A stretch of DNA of 64,000 nt from Oikopleura dioica. Lineage: Eukaryota > Chordata > Appendicularia > Copelata > Oikopleuridae. The stretch is from NCBI GenBank assembly GCA_907165135.1, contig OU015569.1:558001-622000 (forward strand). The letters are read 5' to 3'. Of this stretch, positions 22,858 through 35,214 are shown piece after piece. The stretch's first letter is position 1; each line of letters begins with the position of its first letter. Under the pieces are notes generated by a model. The model was given only the letters and a program-made list of their open reading frames with translations, had not been told where the DNA came from and did not search any database. A program made the position numbers and the translations under genes.

Positions 22858-22992
22858 TAATGATAATCCCGAGCGTCAGTTGCACCCTTTTTATATCAAG
22901 CGCATCGGCAAGAGTAATTCACAAAAGAAAGAGATTTGGTTCCAGCAAGGAAAGCGAATTTATTTTCCAAAAAAAACTTCAACTAACGAGAA
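22858..22992. promoter_or_regulatory. Divergent promoter region of myosin heavy chain and the 67-residue gene
   Basis: A TATATC word at 22,892-22,897 lies about 100 bp before the myosin start and is a TATA-box candidate. A CAGCTG E-box occurs just inside the neighbouring gene at 22,829-22,834; E-boxes bind myogenic bHLH factors. Spacing is tight for two promoters. Confidence 0.35.
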
Positions 22993-25900
22993 ATGGGACT
23001 TTACGATCCGGACGCAGCGGGAACCGCCGCTCGGTATCTTCGACTGCCAGCTGAAGAGCTAATTACTGTGCGAAGCGCCAAATTCGAAAAGGGCTCCGTC
23101 TGGGTGCCCTACTCCGAGACTGCCTACTGCAAGGCGCTCAAGCTCGCCGAGAAGGACGGAAAGATCAAGGTGAAGAGAGAGCCAGATGGAAAGGAGAAGG
23201 AATACAAGGCGGAGGACGTCGAGCCGCAAAACCCGCCCAAGTACGAGCTCCTCGAAGACATGGCGAACATGACTTTCCTCTCCGAAGCCGCTGTAGTCTA
23301 CAATCTCGGCGAGCGATACCGAAAATTCCTGATCTACACTTATTCGGGTCTTTTCTGCGTCACTGTCAATCCGTACAAGATGCTGCCCGTCTACGAGCCG
23401 CACATCGTCGGCTGCTACCAGAACAAGCGCAAGACGGAAATGCCCCCGCATCTCTGGTCCGTCGCCGACAATGCCTACAACGACATGTTGCGAAATCGTG
23501 AGAATCAGTCGATGTTGATTACGGGTGAGTCCGGCGCCGGCAAAACCGTCAACACGAAGAAGGTCATCGCCTATTTCGCCACCGTCGCCGCTCTCGGTGG
23601 CGGAGAAAAGAAGGCCGACGACAAGGGCTCGCTGGAAGACCAAATCGTCGCTGCCAACCCGGCGATGGAGGCGTATGGAAATGCGAAAACCATTCGAAAC
23701 GACAACTCCTCTCGATTTGGTAAATTCATCCGAATCCACTTCGGTTCCAATGGAAAGCTCTCATCTGGTGATATCGACACTTATCTTCTCGAGAAATCGC
23801 GAGTCACTTTCCAGGTAAATTAAAAAGCCAACCTTCCAAAATATCCTTATTTCTAGCTTCCAACTGAGCGATGCTTCCACATCTTCTACCAAATGTGCAC
23901 CGGCCACAAGCCGGAAATCAACGAAATGTGCATGATCACGACCGATCCGTACGACTACAAGTTCTGTTCTCTTGGAGAAATCGTCGTCAAATCCATCAAC
24001 GACAAAGAGGAACTGGATGCGACGGACGAGTCCTTCGATATTCTCGGCTTTTCGCAGGAAGAGAAGAACGCAATCTACAAGATCACGGCGGGAATGATGC
24101 ACAGCGGCAACCAAAAATTCAAGCAAAAGCCACGCGAAGAACAGGCAGAGCCAGATGGAACTGAAGCAGCAGACAAGCTTGCTTACTTGTTTGGCGTTAA
24201 CTCGTCCGACTGGTTGAAAGCGATTTGCAATCCAAAAGTCAAGGTCGGCACAGAATACGTCACAAAGGGACAGACAGTGGACCAGGTCAACTACGCTTTG
24301 GGCGCGCTGACTAAGGGCGTCTTCGGTCGTCTCTTCGACTGGCTCTTGAAAACGATCAACCGGGCTCTGGCCACCGAATTACCGCGCAACTTCTTCATCG
24401 GTATCTTGGATATCGCAGGTTTCGAAATCTTCGACTTCAACACCTTCGAACAGCTGTGCATCAACTACACGAACGAGAAGCTGCAGCAGTTCTTCAACCA
24501 CCACATGTTCGTTCTCGAGCAAGAAGAGTACAAACGCGAGGGAATCGACTGGGAGTTCATTGACTTCGGAATGGACTTGCAGGCGTCGCTGGATCTGATC
24601 GAGCGGCCTCTTGGTATTCTCTCGCTGCTGGAGGAGGAGTGCATGGTTCCAAAGGGAACAGACATGACTTACAAAGAAAAACTCCTCAAGCAGCATCTCG
24701 GCAAGTCAAAAGCCCTCGGAAAGGTGAAGAAGCAAGGCAAGTTTGAAGCGCACTTCGAGCTGCATCACTACGCCGGCTCCGTGGCCTACAACGTCACCGA
24801 CTGGCTCACCAAGAACAAGGATCCAATGAACACCTCCGTTATCGCTTTGTACAAAAAGTCATCGATTCCGACTTTCGCTGAGATCTGGGAGACTTATTTG
24901 TCCTCCGAAGAAGCTGCGAAACAATCGAAGGGAAAAGGCAAGAAAGGAAAGGGCGGCGGTGCTTCGACCATTTCTGGACAGCACAAGGAGTCGCTTTTCC
25001 GATTGATGACGAATCTGAAGGCGACACAGCCCCACTTCGTCCGATGCATCGTCCCCAACGAAATCAAGAAGCCAGGATTGATGGATAACCATCTCGTCCT
25101 CCACCAGCTTCGATGTAATGGTGTCTTGGAAGGTATCCGAATCTGCCGAAAGGGTTTCCCGTCGCGAGTCGAATACGACGAGTGGAAGCAGCGATACTCA
25201 ATCCTCAACCCCAACGCTGTGCCAAAGGGCCAGTTCATGGAGCCAAAGAAGGCCGTCGAAAAGATCCTTGGTGGCATCACTGAGATCGACCCCGAGAGCT
25301 ACCGTTTCGGCCAGACAAAGGTCTTCTTCAAAGCTGGAATAATCGGTTCGCTGGAAGATCTTCGTGACGACACGATTGCGCGCGTTTTGATCAAGCTCCA
25401 GACGCATGTTCGATGCAAGCTTGCTCGCGAACGATACGTGCAAACGATCAACGAGCGAAATGGCGCGTATGTGATCCAGCGAAATTGGCGAAAATTCAAC
25501 GAGCTCAAAAACTGGCCTTGGCAAGGACTTCTCTTCAAGATCAAGCCCTTACTGAACACGGCTGAGAAGCGGAAAGAAATGGACGAACTCTTGGCTGAAT
25601 ACGAAGTGATGAAGAAGGAACTGGAGTCGGAGACGAAGCTGCGCAAGAAGCTCGAGCAGGACCACGTAAAACTCATCCAGACCAAGAACAAGCTCATGTC
25701 GGATCTTCATGGCGAGAACGACGCCGCTGCCGATGCTGAGGACCGTTTCGAGAGCCTCATGAAGACCAAAATCGATCTCGAGGGCAAACTCAAGGAGCTC
25801 AACGAGCGAATGGAGGATGAGGAGGAAATCTCCACTGATCTTCAGCACAAGCGGCGAAAACTGGAGACTGAGTGCTCTGAACTCCGCAAGGACATCGACG

Positions 25901-28863
25901 ACCTCGAATCCACGCTCGCCAAGGTCGAGAAAGAAAAGTGCAGTGTTGAGGAGCAAGTTCGATCGAAAACGGACGAGCTCGATTGCAAAGGCGAAACCGT
26001 GGCGAAACTTTCCAAGGAGAAGAAGGCGCTGCAGGAAGCTCACCAGCAGCTTCTGGACGATCTCCAGGCCGAGGAGGACAAGTGCAATTCCATTTCCAAG
26101 GCGAAATCGAAGCTCGAGCAGCAGGTTGACGATCTGGAGCAGACTTATGAAATCGAAAAGAAGAGTCGACTCGATCTTGAACGACTCAAGCGCAAACTGG
26201 AGGGTGATCTTCGACTGGCGCAAGAGACAGTCATGGACCTCGAAAACGACAAGCAGCGACTTCAAGAAAAGCTGAAAAAGGCCGAGTTTGAGTACAACCA
26301 GCTCTCCACTCGCTATGAAGACGAGGTCGCCTTGGTCGCCCAGTTAGGCAAAAAGATCAAGGAGCTGCATGCGCGAATCGAGGAGCTCGAAGAAGAGCTC
26401 GAAGCTGAACGCGCCGCACGAGCCAAAGCCGAAAAGAGCCGGAGCGATCTCGCCAGAGAACTGGAAGAACTTTCCGAGCGTTTGGAAGAGGCAAACAACC
26501 AAACTCAGGGCCAGATCGAGATCAACAAGCGACGCGAGGCTGAAGTCTCCAAACTCCACCGCGACTTGGAAGAACACAACATCTCCCACGAGTCTAACTT
26601 GTCCACTTTGCGAAAGAAGCATGCCGACACCTCCGCTGAACTGAACGAGACGATCGACAATCTCCAGCGGGTGACTCAGAAGCTCGAGAAGGAGAAATCG
26701 GAAATGAAGATGGAGATTGATGATCTCATCGCTACTGTTGATTCTCTTTCCAAGTCGAAGGTCAGCTTTGAGAAGCAAAGCCGCGTTCTTGACGAGCAGT
26801 TGGGCGAAGTAAAGGGCCAGTTCGAAGAGCGAGAGAAGCAGATCAACGAAGCTTCGGCCGACACAGCCCGCCAGATGACCGAAATCAACGAGCTGAAGAG
26901 GACCCTCGAGGAGAAAGAAACCATGCTTTCCCAGATGACCAGATCAAAGAACTCGCTCAACCAGCAGAACGATGAAATTCGCCGCAGTTTGGAGGAAGAA
27001 ACCAAGGCCAAAAACGTGCTCGCTCACCAGGTCCAAGCTGCCAAGCACGATTACGAGCTGCTGAAAGAGCAGGCCGAGGAGGAGATCGAAGGCAAAAACG
27101 AGCTCATGCGCCAGTTGTCGAAAATTAACGGCGAAGTCGGCCAGTGGAAAACCAAGTACGAGACTGACGCCGTCCAGCGAACCGAGGAGCTCGAAGAGGC
27201 GAAGAAAAAGCTTTCTGGGCGTCTTACAGAAGCCGAGGAAGGCGTCGAAGCTGCGTTGACGAAATGCTCTTCGCTAGAGAAGGCGAAGGGCAAGCTGCAG
27301 ACTGAAATCGAAGACTTGACGGTTGAGCTGGAACGAGCCAACGCTGCCTGCTGTGCACTTGAGAAGAAACAACGCTCCTTCGACCGCGTGATCGAGGACG
27401 AAAAGCTCAAGCAGGACAAAATCCTTTCTGATCTTGAAATTTCGCAGAAGGAAGTCCGAGAGGCGCGCAATGAAGTCTTCAAAATCCAGAACTCGTACGA
27501 AGAGAGCCTCGACGCACTGGAATCAGCCAAGAGGGAACACAAACTTCTCCAAGAAGAACTCGCCGATCTGTCGGACCAACTCGCCGAAGGAGCCAAATCC
27601 ATTTCCGAGCTTGAAAAGGCGAAGCGATCCATCGAAGTCGAAAAGAATGAGCTCCAAGCGTCGATGGAAGAGGTCGAGTGCGCTGTAGAATCAGAAGAAG
27701 CCAAGACACTCCGGGTCTCGATCGAACTCGGCCAAATCAAGGCTGAAATCGACAAGAAGCTGCAAGAAAAGGAGGAAGAAATCGACAACGAGCGACGCAA
27801 CGCAGCGCGAATGCTCGAATCCGTGCAGCAACAGCTTGATCAGGAAACACGGAGCAGATCTGAAGCCGTTCGAATCAAGAAAAAACTGGAAGGTGAAATC
27901 TCCGATCTTGAAATTCAACTTGCCCATGCAAATCGCTGCCTGACCGAATCAACCCGACAGAATAAAGACGTCCAGGGCCAGATGAAGGACCTCCAGATGA
28001 ACATCGACGATGCAGAGAGGTTGAAGGACGCTGAGGCCGAACAACTGGCTGTTACTGAGCGAAGAATCAATCTTCTCCAAGCTGAGATTGACGAACTCCG
28101 AAGCTCACTCGAGCAAGCAGAGAAGGGCCGAAAGAGCGCTGAGCAGGAGCTGATGGAAGCGACGGAACGGGCGAATCTGCTTCACACTCAAAACACGGCG
28201 CTGGCGAACCAGAAGCGAAAGATGGAGAAGGAACTCGTAGCCGTTGCGAACGAAGTCGAGGAGGCGATACAAGAAGCCAAGAACGCAGAGGACAAGGCGA
28301 GAAAGGCCATCACAGACGCGTCGATCATCGGTGATGAGCTGAAGAAGGAGCAGGACTGCGCGGCTCATCTGGCACGAATGAAGTCGAACTTGGAGACCCA
28401 AGTGAAAACGCTGCAGAACAAGCTGGACGAGGCCGAACAGGTGGCATTGAAGGGTGGAAAGAAACATGTCCAGAAGCTGGAAGTGCGGCTCCGCGAGCTC
28501 AACGCTGAATTGGAGAACGAGCAACGCCGAGGCACTGATGAGATGAAACACATTCGCAAACTCGAGCGAAAGGTCAAAGAGGCGACTTACGTCGGCGAAG
28601 AGGACAAGAAGAACCTCGATAGGGCGCAGGACCAAGTCGACAAGCTCCAGCTCAAGGTAAAACAGTTTTCTTTCTTCTTTTCTTAACTCTTGTCTTTCCA
28701 GGTGAAACAATTCAAACGCCAGGCCGAGGAGCAGGAAGAAATCGCCAGCCAAAACACCTCGAAATATCGAAAGCTTCAAAACGAACTGGAAGAAGCCGAG
28801 GAACGAGCCGACATCGCCGAATCCACCATTTCCAAGATGCGCAGCAACAGCCGAATGTACTAA
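22993..28863 (+). CDS. MYH: Muscle myosin II heavy chain, complete
   Basis: Motor and rod of the striated or smooth muscle thick filament. Three exons (22993-23814, 23857-28656, 28702-28863) with introns of 42 and 45 bp encode 1927 residues, close to the 1930-1940 usual for animal muscle myosins. Visible parts: SH3-like N-terminus; P-loop GESGAGKT at residues 178-185; switch [17 protein letters not shown]; switch [13 protein letters not shown]; loop 2 rich in Lys-Gly ([11 protein letters not shown]); actin-binding [19 protein letters not shown]1/SH2 helix [17 protein letters not shown]; light-chain IQ region; LKNWPW at about 826; then an unbroken heptad coiled coil to the assembly tail, ending NSRMY. 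Sequence style is muscle rather than non-muscle type. Strong GC3 bias suggests high expression. Confidence 0.97.
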
Positions 28864-28904
28864 TCTTTTGCTAGTTATCTCCAAAAAATTGAAACAACTG
28901 ATCA

Positions 28905-30717
28905 TTATTGCAACTCTCCGAATATGACTAGGACTAACACTATCAATTTTAAATAAATTGTGGAACCAATCCTTAGCGTGACGGGAAAACTTTCTTTTAG
29001 CTTTTCTTGAACTTCGGGCAGATGAACATCGCAGACTTGGTAGAACATTTGGCGCCGAGGAGGCATGCATCCGCTCGTATAAATGTGATCAGTGCTAAAC
29101 AATCGAGTTAGTATTAAAAATCCAAGAATCCAAAAGTTACTTGCCTTTTTCCCTTTGCGCATTTCTCTCTTCCTCCTTCTTCTTCGCATCTAACATGCGC
29201 TGAGCTTCGTGCGCCCACTCCATCGGCCCGTCTTTGAGAATCGTGTTGTAGACAACCACATTCGGCAATTTGGACATGGTTCTCCGTTTCACGTGGATGC
29301 TCGTGTCCATGTTCACGCGTACGTCGATGGATTGGTATTTCCGGCCCTCGAGTTTCTCCTTCAGCGGATTGAAGCCAAACCGATTCCACAGTCGTGCCCA
29401 AGGACCGGTTTTCCAATAAAACGCGATCATCGGCAAGAGTTCCTTCATTGTATCACTTTTCATTCCGGTCAAATCCATCAGCGCATGCTAAATCATCAAT
29501 TTACTTACAGAAATGATTTTAAATAGGGTCTACATTTTAACGAGCATAAACTTCTGGGATGTCTCCATTTTAACGAATTGAATATTCTTTGAAAAAAGTC
29601 CCCGAATTAACGGATTCATGAAATTTCTCCAGGTGCTAGAAAATCCGTTAAAATAGGGACACCACATTTTGATTTCACTATTGATTTACCTTTGACCAGA
29701 GCGGTCTTTGTTCGAACAAGGCAATGACCTTTTGAGCATCTTTTCGCGCTCTGAAGCACGCCTCATTTTTCCTCGCGTTTTCTGACAGCTCTGTTGGAAT
29801 GCTTTGCGAGTTTTCGTGGAATTTAATCTCGACGGAAAAGCCGACGCGCCGCTTTCGCCCCTTTTCAATCGCCGTCTTCTTTGCTTCCATTTTGCTCCTG
29901 TTCGACTTGTTTTCTGGCAGTGGGTCTCGGAATAGATACATCGTTGGCTTGTCGCTTTGGAGGAAGAAAATCGGCGGAAGAAAGCTTGGAATTTCCGGTT
30001 TTTCGAAGTAGTTTTCGAGCGCTTTGTTCAGCTCGCAGGGACCTCCTCCCGTCGGCAGGTCCGCGTTGATCATCGTTTCCATAATCGCCTCGGAGTCCGG
30101 ATCGAAAGCAGGCAAAATTGAACGCACTTTGCTTTTTCGTTTTCAAAGGGCAGCACTGGCAGTTGCTGGCAATCCGCCGGCGCCTGGAACTTGTAAGCGA
30201 TGCTGGAACAGCCGACGATTTTCATCCGCATTTTCGTCTTTTTCGGGTCTTTCTTGCTTCTTAGTTTTTGGATCAGCACGAGAGCATTTTCGGTGATGCA
30301 GGGATCCCCACAAGCGGCGTGCGCGTGCGGATCGTCCGGCCGAAAGCTAAAATTTAGCCGCCGCTTGGTGAACTGCGAGGTACCGACGTCGTTGAAGGTG
30401 TCTAGCAGGACTTGCCGGCCGCCCAGAGCGCCGATGATCTTTTCCGGATTGTCGACTTTGACAGGGAGCTCGACGCAGATCAGCGAACGTGGGGTGATCG
30501 ACACATTCGAGCCCTTCATTTTAATTTCGCCCACTTCCGGCGGCACCTCGTTCAATTCTACCATGTCCAGCTGGACCATGTTGCTGTCCGCCGAGTTGTT
30601 AAGCTCCTCGACGCAGGGCTTCAGCTCGACGATCTCTGCAGCCTCCATCGCAGAAGAAGACTGGCCGCTAGTGCTTTCGAAGTCCATACTATTCAGCTCA
30701 CTATCATTCGTCTCCAT
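28905..30717 (-). CDS. GTF3C5: General transcription factor 3C subunit 5 (TFIIIC63)
   Basis: Subunit of TFIIIC, which binds the A-box of tRNA genes for RNA polymerase III. Exons: 29690-30717, 29141-29487, 28905-29094. Start METNDSELNSMDF was chosen over an upstream ATG because a TTTGCAG acceptor-like site lies just before it. Family landmarks: SLICVELPVKV, LNFSFRPDDPHAHAACG, SIAYKFQAPAD, the conserved RPLWSK at the exon end, IAFYWKTGPWARLWNRFGF, and MPPRRQMFYQVCD. The frame changes once inside exon 1 near 30,125 (in GAAAAAGCAAAGTGCG; one base seems to be missing); similarity continues on both sides. The acidic tail of human GTF3C5 is absent. Its stop lies 41 bp from the myosin stop, tail to tail. 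Confidence 0.9.
29525..29665. repeat. AACGGATTTT-family repeat in GTF3C5 intron
   Basis: ATAGGGTCTACATTTTAACG at one end and AAATCCGTTAAAATAGGGAC at the other form inverted ends; GAATTAACGGATTCATG lies between. It occupies most of intron 29,488-29,689. Confidence 0.75.
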
Positions 30718-31033
30718 CGCGAAACAATCAATCTTAGTTCTTACATCTGCAAAATGCACAAATGGAAAATTTACAATTATTCATATTTCAGGAAATTTCA
30801 TGCGACTGGTAACCCCTTATTTCATAAGATACTGCATTGGAGATGAACCCTGCCTTGTTAGTGTCATTTTTTTCGTAATAAACAGAAACATAATGATAAG
30901 AATAAAGTTCAAGAGGTATCATTTTTGAGGATTTTATTGCGTTATCAGAGCTTGTGCAAATTTAAAAGATAACAAAGGCAGCGTGATTTTTTCTCGCCTG
31001 GGCAGGAAGGTACTTGGCCTAGTCTAAGATGCG

Positions 31034-32335
31034 CTAGTCGACTTCTTCTGTGAAGTAGTCTTCGTCGGAAGAGTAGTTTCGCTTCTCGAGGGAGGACTCG
31101 CGCGTCTCAGCCCTCCTCGCTTCTCTTTTCTTCTTCTTTTCTTTCGAGTCCTCGATTTCCGAAAAGCGGATTGTCAAGCGGTCCAGAAACTGAAACAAAT
31201 TTAAGCTTCACATTCAGCTGTCTAGAGTACCTCGAGTTCTCTTGTCGCAAGAACGACGTTGGCTACGATGCCTTCGTCGACGAAAAACGGCGTGAAGCCG
31301 AATACCGCGTAACAAACACTCGTCACGTCGATGAATCCGCGGCGGCTATTCTCAATCGCTTTGCCGATTTTCGCAGCTAAAGAGGATGATGATGATTAAT
31401 GAAATTGCTACAGAAAAGATTCTGATTTTTGACTTGATAATTGACTGAAACTCTGACTGGAAGTAATGAAAAATTCCTGCTGAAAAGCAAGAAGCTCGTT
31501 ACAGTCAGAGTTACAGTCGATTTTCAAGTCAGAAATGATAGTCGTGGTACTAGCAATTTTTTTTACCGATTTCGGAGTAGAGCTGGAAACGGTATCGTTT
31601 CAAAAGGGAGTCCTTCTGCGAATAAATAAGGAAGCGGACGAGGCAACCCGCTCTCGACACAATCTCTTTGCCCTTTCTGGTTTTGACGAAGCCCTTCTTG
31701 GTGGACTCGTCCCACCACCACGTGCGAATGCGCTCGAAATAAACTGGCTCTACGTTGAGCAGAAATCCTCGCCGAATGTAGCTAAAGTCGATCGTCGTGT
31801 CGAACTGACGTCTCACTTCTTCTCGCTTATTCTTGGTTTTCCAGCTATCAACTTAGTCTAACAATTCGTGCTCTTACGAAAGTGGAGCTCCGCCCGAAAA
31901 GACCTAAAGCTGAAAACCTTGCCCGCGCGACAGTGCACTCATTAGTCATCACGAACTTCTCGATGAGCTTGTTGATGCAAGTCGATTGAAAAGTCGGATT
32001 GATGATTCCCACCTTGCTCACTCTCTTGTCGAATGGCTTGGCGAGGCCGAAGACAATCGTACGCACCTTCTCTGGAGACATCTTCAACTGGCGCCAGATA
32101 CCGCTATTCTTCCTCTGGAAGTAATCGTTCAGTACTTCCATCACTCTAAAAGAACACTTGAGTCAACAATCCAATCTTCTAGCTACCTTCTGAGGGGAAC
32201 CTCCCCTTCCATCTCGAGGAGGCGGTCGATCACGCACTGGACGAGCGTGACCTGCAAATCGAAGCGCGCCGGATGCTTCATCGAATACTTGAAAACCGAC
32301 AATTTCGGCAAAAGTCGCTCCAACTCCTCATTCAT
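31034..32335 (-). CDS. Unknown protein, five exons
   Basis: Exons 32187-32335, 31918-32145, 31567-31844, 31231-31376 and 31034-31189 join in phase with GT-AG introns and give about 317 residues starting MNEELERLLPKLSVF. The first two thirds look globular (MEVLNDYFQRKNSGIWRQL, SKVGIINPTFQSTCINKL, FDTTIDFSYIRRGFLLNVEP, RIRTWWWDES), and AVFGFTPFFVDEGIVANVVL is hydrophobic but too broken for a sure membrane helix. The tail is Lys/Glu/Arg-rich (SKEKKKKREARRAETRES) and ends acidic (SDEDYFTEEVD), as in nuclear proteins. I do not recognise the family. An AATAAA on this strand lies near 30,935. It follows the zinc-finger-like gene by 177 bp on the same strand. Confidence 0.7.
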
Positions 32336-32512
32336 CGTCAAAATCCACCCTTCACACTCTGAATAAACTGATTTGAAAACAATTGAAAAATTCGCGGATT
32401 TTCTTTTTTCCATTTTTTTTTCTAAAATCATTTTTATCAGTGAGTGAGTCGTTTTTTTTCTATCAGTGAAGGAAAATAGGGGCAGTGAAGAGTGAAGGCT
32501 AGATTTCCTATT

Positions 32513-35108
32513 TCAACTTTCTTCCTTGTTTTCGAAGTTGAAGCTTTTTTGCAGCTCGGTGATTAATTGGCAGCTTTTTTGCAGCTCCTTGCCGTCCTTG
32601 AAGCTGTCGTTGCTCTTCTGCGTGTTTTTTCGAACGTACTCTTCGCTGAAGAGGTCAAGAAACTGCACAAAAAGGGTCGGAATCTGGACAAGCAAAAATG
32701 CCGCTATCTTAGTCGCTTGCTCTCGAAAATCAAAAACATCTAAATAAATAGAAAAATTCGGACCCTAGCTGGTAGTGTGGCTCGCAGAGGAACCACTGTA
32801 GCTTGAAGCAGAAGTAGAGCGCCTTTGCTGGCTCCTCAGGATTCAAGCACAGCTCCACGCTTTTCTGGTTGATGACCTTCTTTTCGAAGAAGCAAATGGC
32901 GCAGTGCGGCGGCTTCGCTGTTTCCGCGTCTTCTCGCTCGATTTTCTCGACGATCGCTTTTCCTTGCTCTTCGACTTGTAGGAGCTTGAGTTTCTGCTCG
33001 ATGTCTCTCAAACTCGCCTCGGGCTCTGGAAAATCGGCCACAGGCGTCTGCGTGTGCACCGAAGCGACACGGGCGACAACCTCGTCAGGTGAAAAATCGA
33101 CCAGGTCGTCCAAATCGTAGCCTCGCCGCTCCAGCTCGTCCAGGAATTTTTGGAACTCTTCCAAATACTCATCTTGCTCTTTCTTCGGCATCGAACTGCT
33201 CAATTGGGGCTGAAAAGTCAGTTAAATTTAGAAAATATTTAATTCAAAAAATTTATTGATAATTCTTTTATTTTTATTATTGACCGACAAAAGCGCGACA
33301 AATATGGGGGTAGTGTCGGTGGTGCGACAATTTTTAATCGAACAAATTTTTCATTTAAAATTTAACCAGTCAAAATCATGCATTCGTACTGTCGGCCAAT
33401 CAGCAGCTAAATAGGCACCAATCGAATTTTGTCGCTGAGAAATTGTCGCCCTATTTTTGTCGCTCTGTTTACAAACCTTGAAATTTCTAAGCTGACTCGC
33501 CGAAATGCTCAAAAGATCGGTGTGGTCGACAAATTCGACGTAACCACTCAAGTCGAGAATTGGAAAGCTCTCGGCATCGCAGTCGAAAAGCGGGAAAACT
33601 CTGTATTGGCCGATCGCTTTTTTCCCGAGGACTTGGACAAGACACGGGCGATCGTCTGTCTCCGTCTGCAGGAAGGCGAACTTGTGCGGAATGGCGCAAA
33701 TCAGAAACTGCTCCGGAATTTTGAAATCTTTAGGGGACGAAATCTTTGCAGGGTTTGCCAAACGCTTGAAAACGACTAAAATTTTGAATAGATGATTTTT
33801 GACTTGTAATTTTTCAGTAAGTAAAAATGGACTAAAATTTCATTTTAGCATAAATATTTCACTAAAAATATTTGACCATGAACGACTAAAATCAATGACG
33901 TAAAATTTCAACTAATTTTTTTTTCTACAAAATTCATCGGCTACAGTTTTCGTCAAAAAGTTTGAACCCTGGTCCCACTGATTGTCATAGGCGAGGATGT
34001 CCATGTTGAGGTGGTGGTCCGGGCAGACCATATACTCCTGCACTTCTCTCATCAAATCGGAGAAACAGATCAGCGAGTAGTCGATGCCTTTAAAAAAAGA
34101 AGCTCTGAAGGGAGTGCCTAATTTTAGAGTTGTTTACTGTTTCTGTCTTTGGACGCCCGGATGAGCAGGAGCCAGCAAAGCAAAATGAACAGAAACTGGC
34201 GCACGCAGTTGATCTTCTCGTCCATCACCAAAGCCTGCAAGTCGGCCAGAGAGATAAGCGGAAAGTCTTTGTCTCCGTTCGGCAGCGAAAGCTTCAGCGG
34301 AGTCGGATTTGCCCTCCCAGTCGCCGAATTCACCCCGCCACTGAATTTTTGAAGCAGTTTTTGCTTAAAAAAGGTGGCAAAAAAACCGTTTGAAAGAAGA
34401 AGCGACAAAATTTGTGTTAAATTTTTTAGCGAATCAAAAGACTAAATTCAGATTGCCGACTAATCAGCATCGGATAATGACGCCCACGCAAGTTTTGATG
34501 TAATTTTTGATACGGAAAATTTGCGTGGGCTAGTTTTCTGCATTTGATTGGGCGGTAGACTGAATAGAGTCGTCTGATTGACTGAAAATTTCATGCAAAT
34601 TTTGTCGCGAAGCTGCCGTATCTCGCCAAACAATCGCTAGAATTTAATTTTTGCCACTTTTTTCCTTAATTAAATGCGAAGAAATGACTTTCGTGACATC
34701 GACCTTTTCCTTGTCGGCAGCACTCGCCTGCCACTCAGCCTCGTCGTACCTAAACGATATTTCTTAGGCGGAAAGAGCGTTGTCTTTCTACCAGTTAAAT
34801 AAGATATGCGACCATGTTCTTATGACCTTCGACAGTTTCTTCGGGCACTTCTTTTGCGAAGGAGCAAGGAAGAGCTCCTCGTTGTTGAACCAGTGGCAGA
34901 TCGCGCAGACGAAGTCTTCTTTGACGTTTTGCTCGCTCAGCTGCTCGTTCGCGAAGTCGATCTGTTTCGGAATGTCCTTGGCGAAGTCGGCAGCGCGCGA
35001 GAGGCAGGAAGGATGAAAGCTGAGTCCGCACTGGACGCAGTGGACCGCCCAGGTCACCTCGCCACCGAAGACGATAGTTTTTGTGCAGAGAAAACACAGA
35101 AACGTCAT
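32513..35108 (-). CDS. Unknown protein with two Cys/His-rich (zinc-binding type) regions
   Basis: Exons 34813-35108, 34665-34749, 34138-34363, 33968-34087, 33477-33775, about 32771-33209 and 32513-32743. Near the N-terminus CFLC ... HCVQC ... HPSC and CAICHW resemble a PHD- or RING-like cluster. Towards the end PHCAICFFEKK ... LEC-type cysteines and WFLCEPHYQL suggest a second zinc site. Between them are FKIPEQFLICAIPHKF and ISLADLQALVMDEKINCV. A chromatin reader of the PHD-bromo-PWWP-MYND kind is conceivable, but the match is too weak to name. The second intron starts GA (ATTAAG/GAAAAA). The last intron has no GT in frame and may be GG-AG. Frame calls in the last two exons are tentative. Confidence 0.6.
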
Positions 35109-35214
35109 CCCTCTTTTCTCTATAAAAGCGAAAATAATGAGCGTTTTTTAGAAAAATATAGAATAGATTATTGAAAATAGAAAAAAAGGCAAAAGCAACA
35201 AAAAAGCAGCGTTT

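Noticed and set aside
25549-29070. Long open frames antisense to myosin (up to about 320 codons)
   Set aside because: They mirror the biased codon use of the coiled-coil coding strand; they have no domain and no splice logic.
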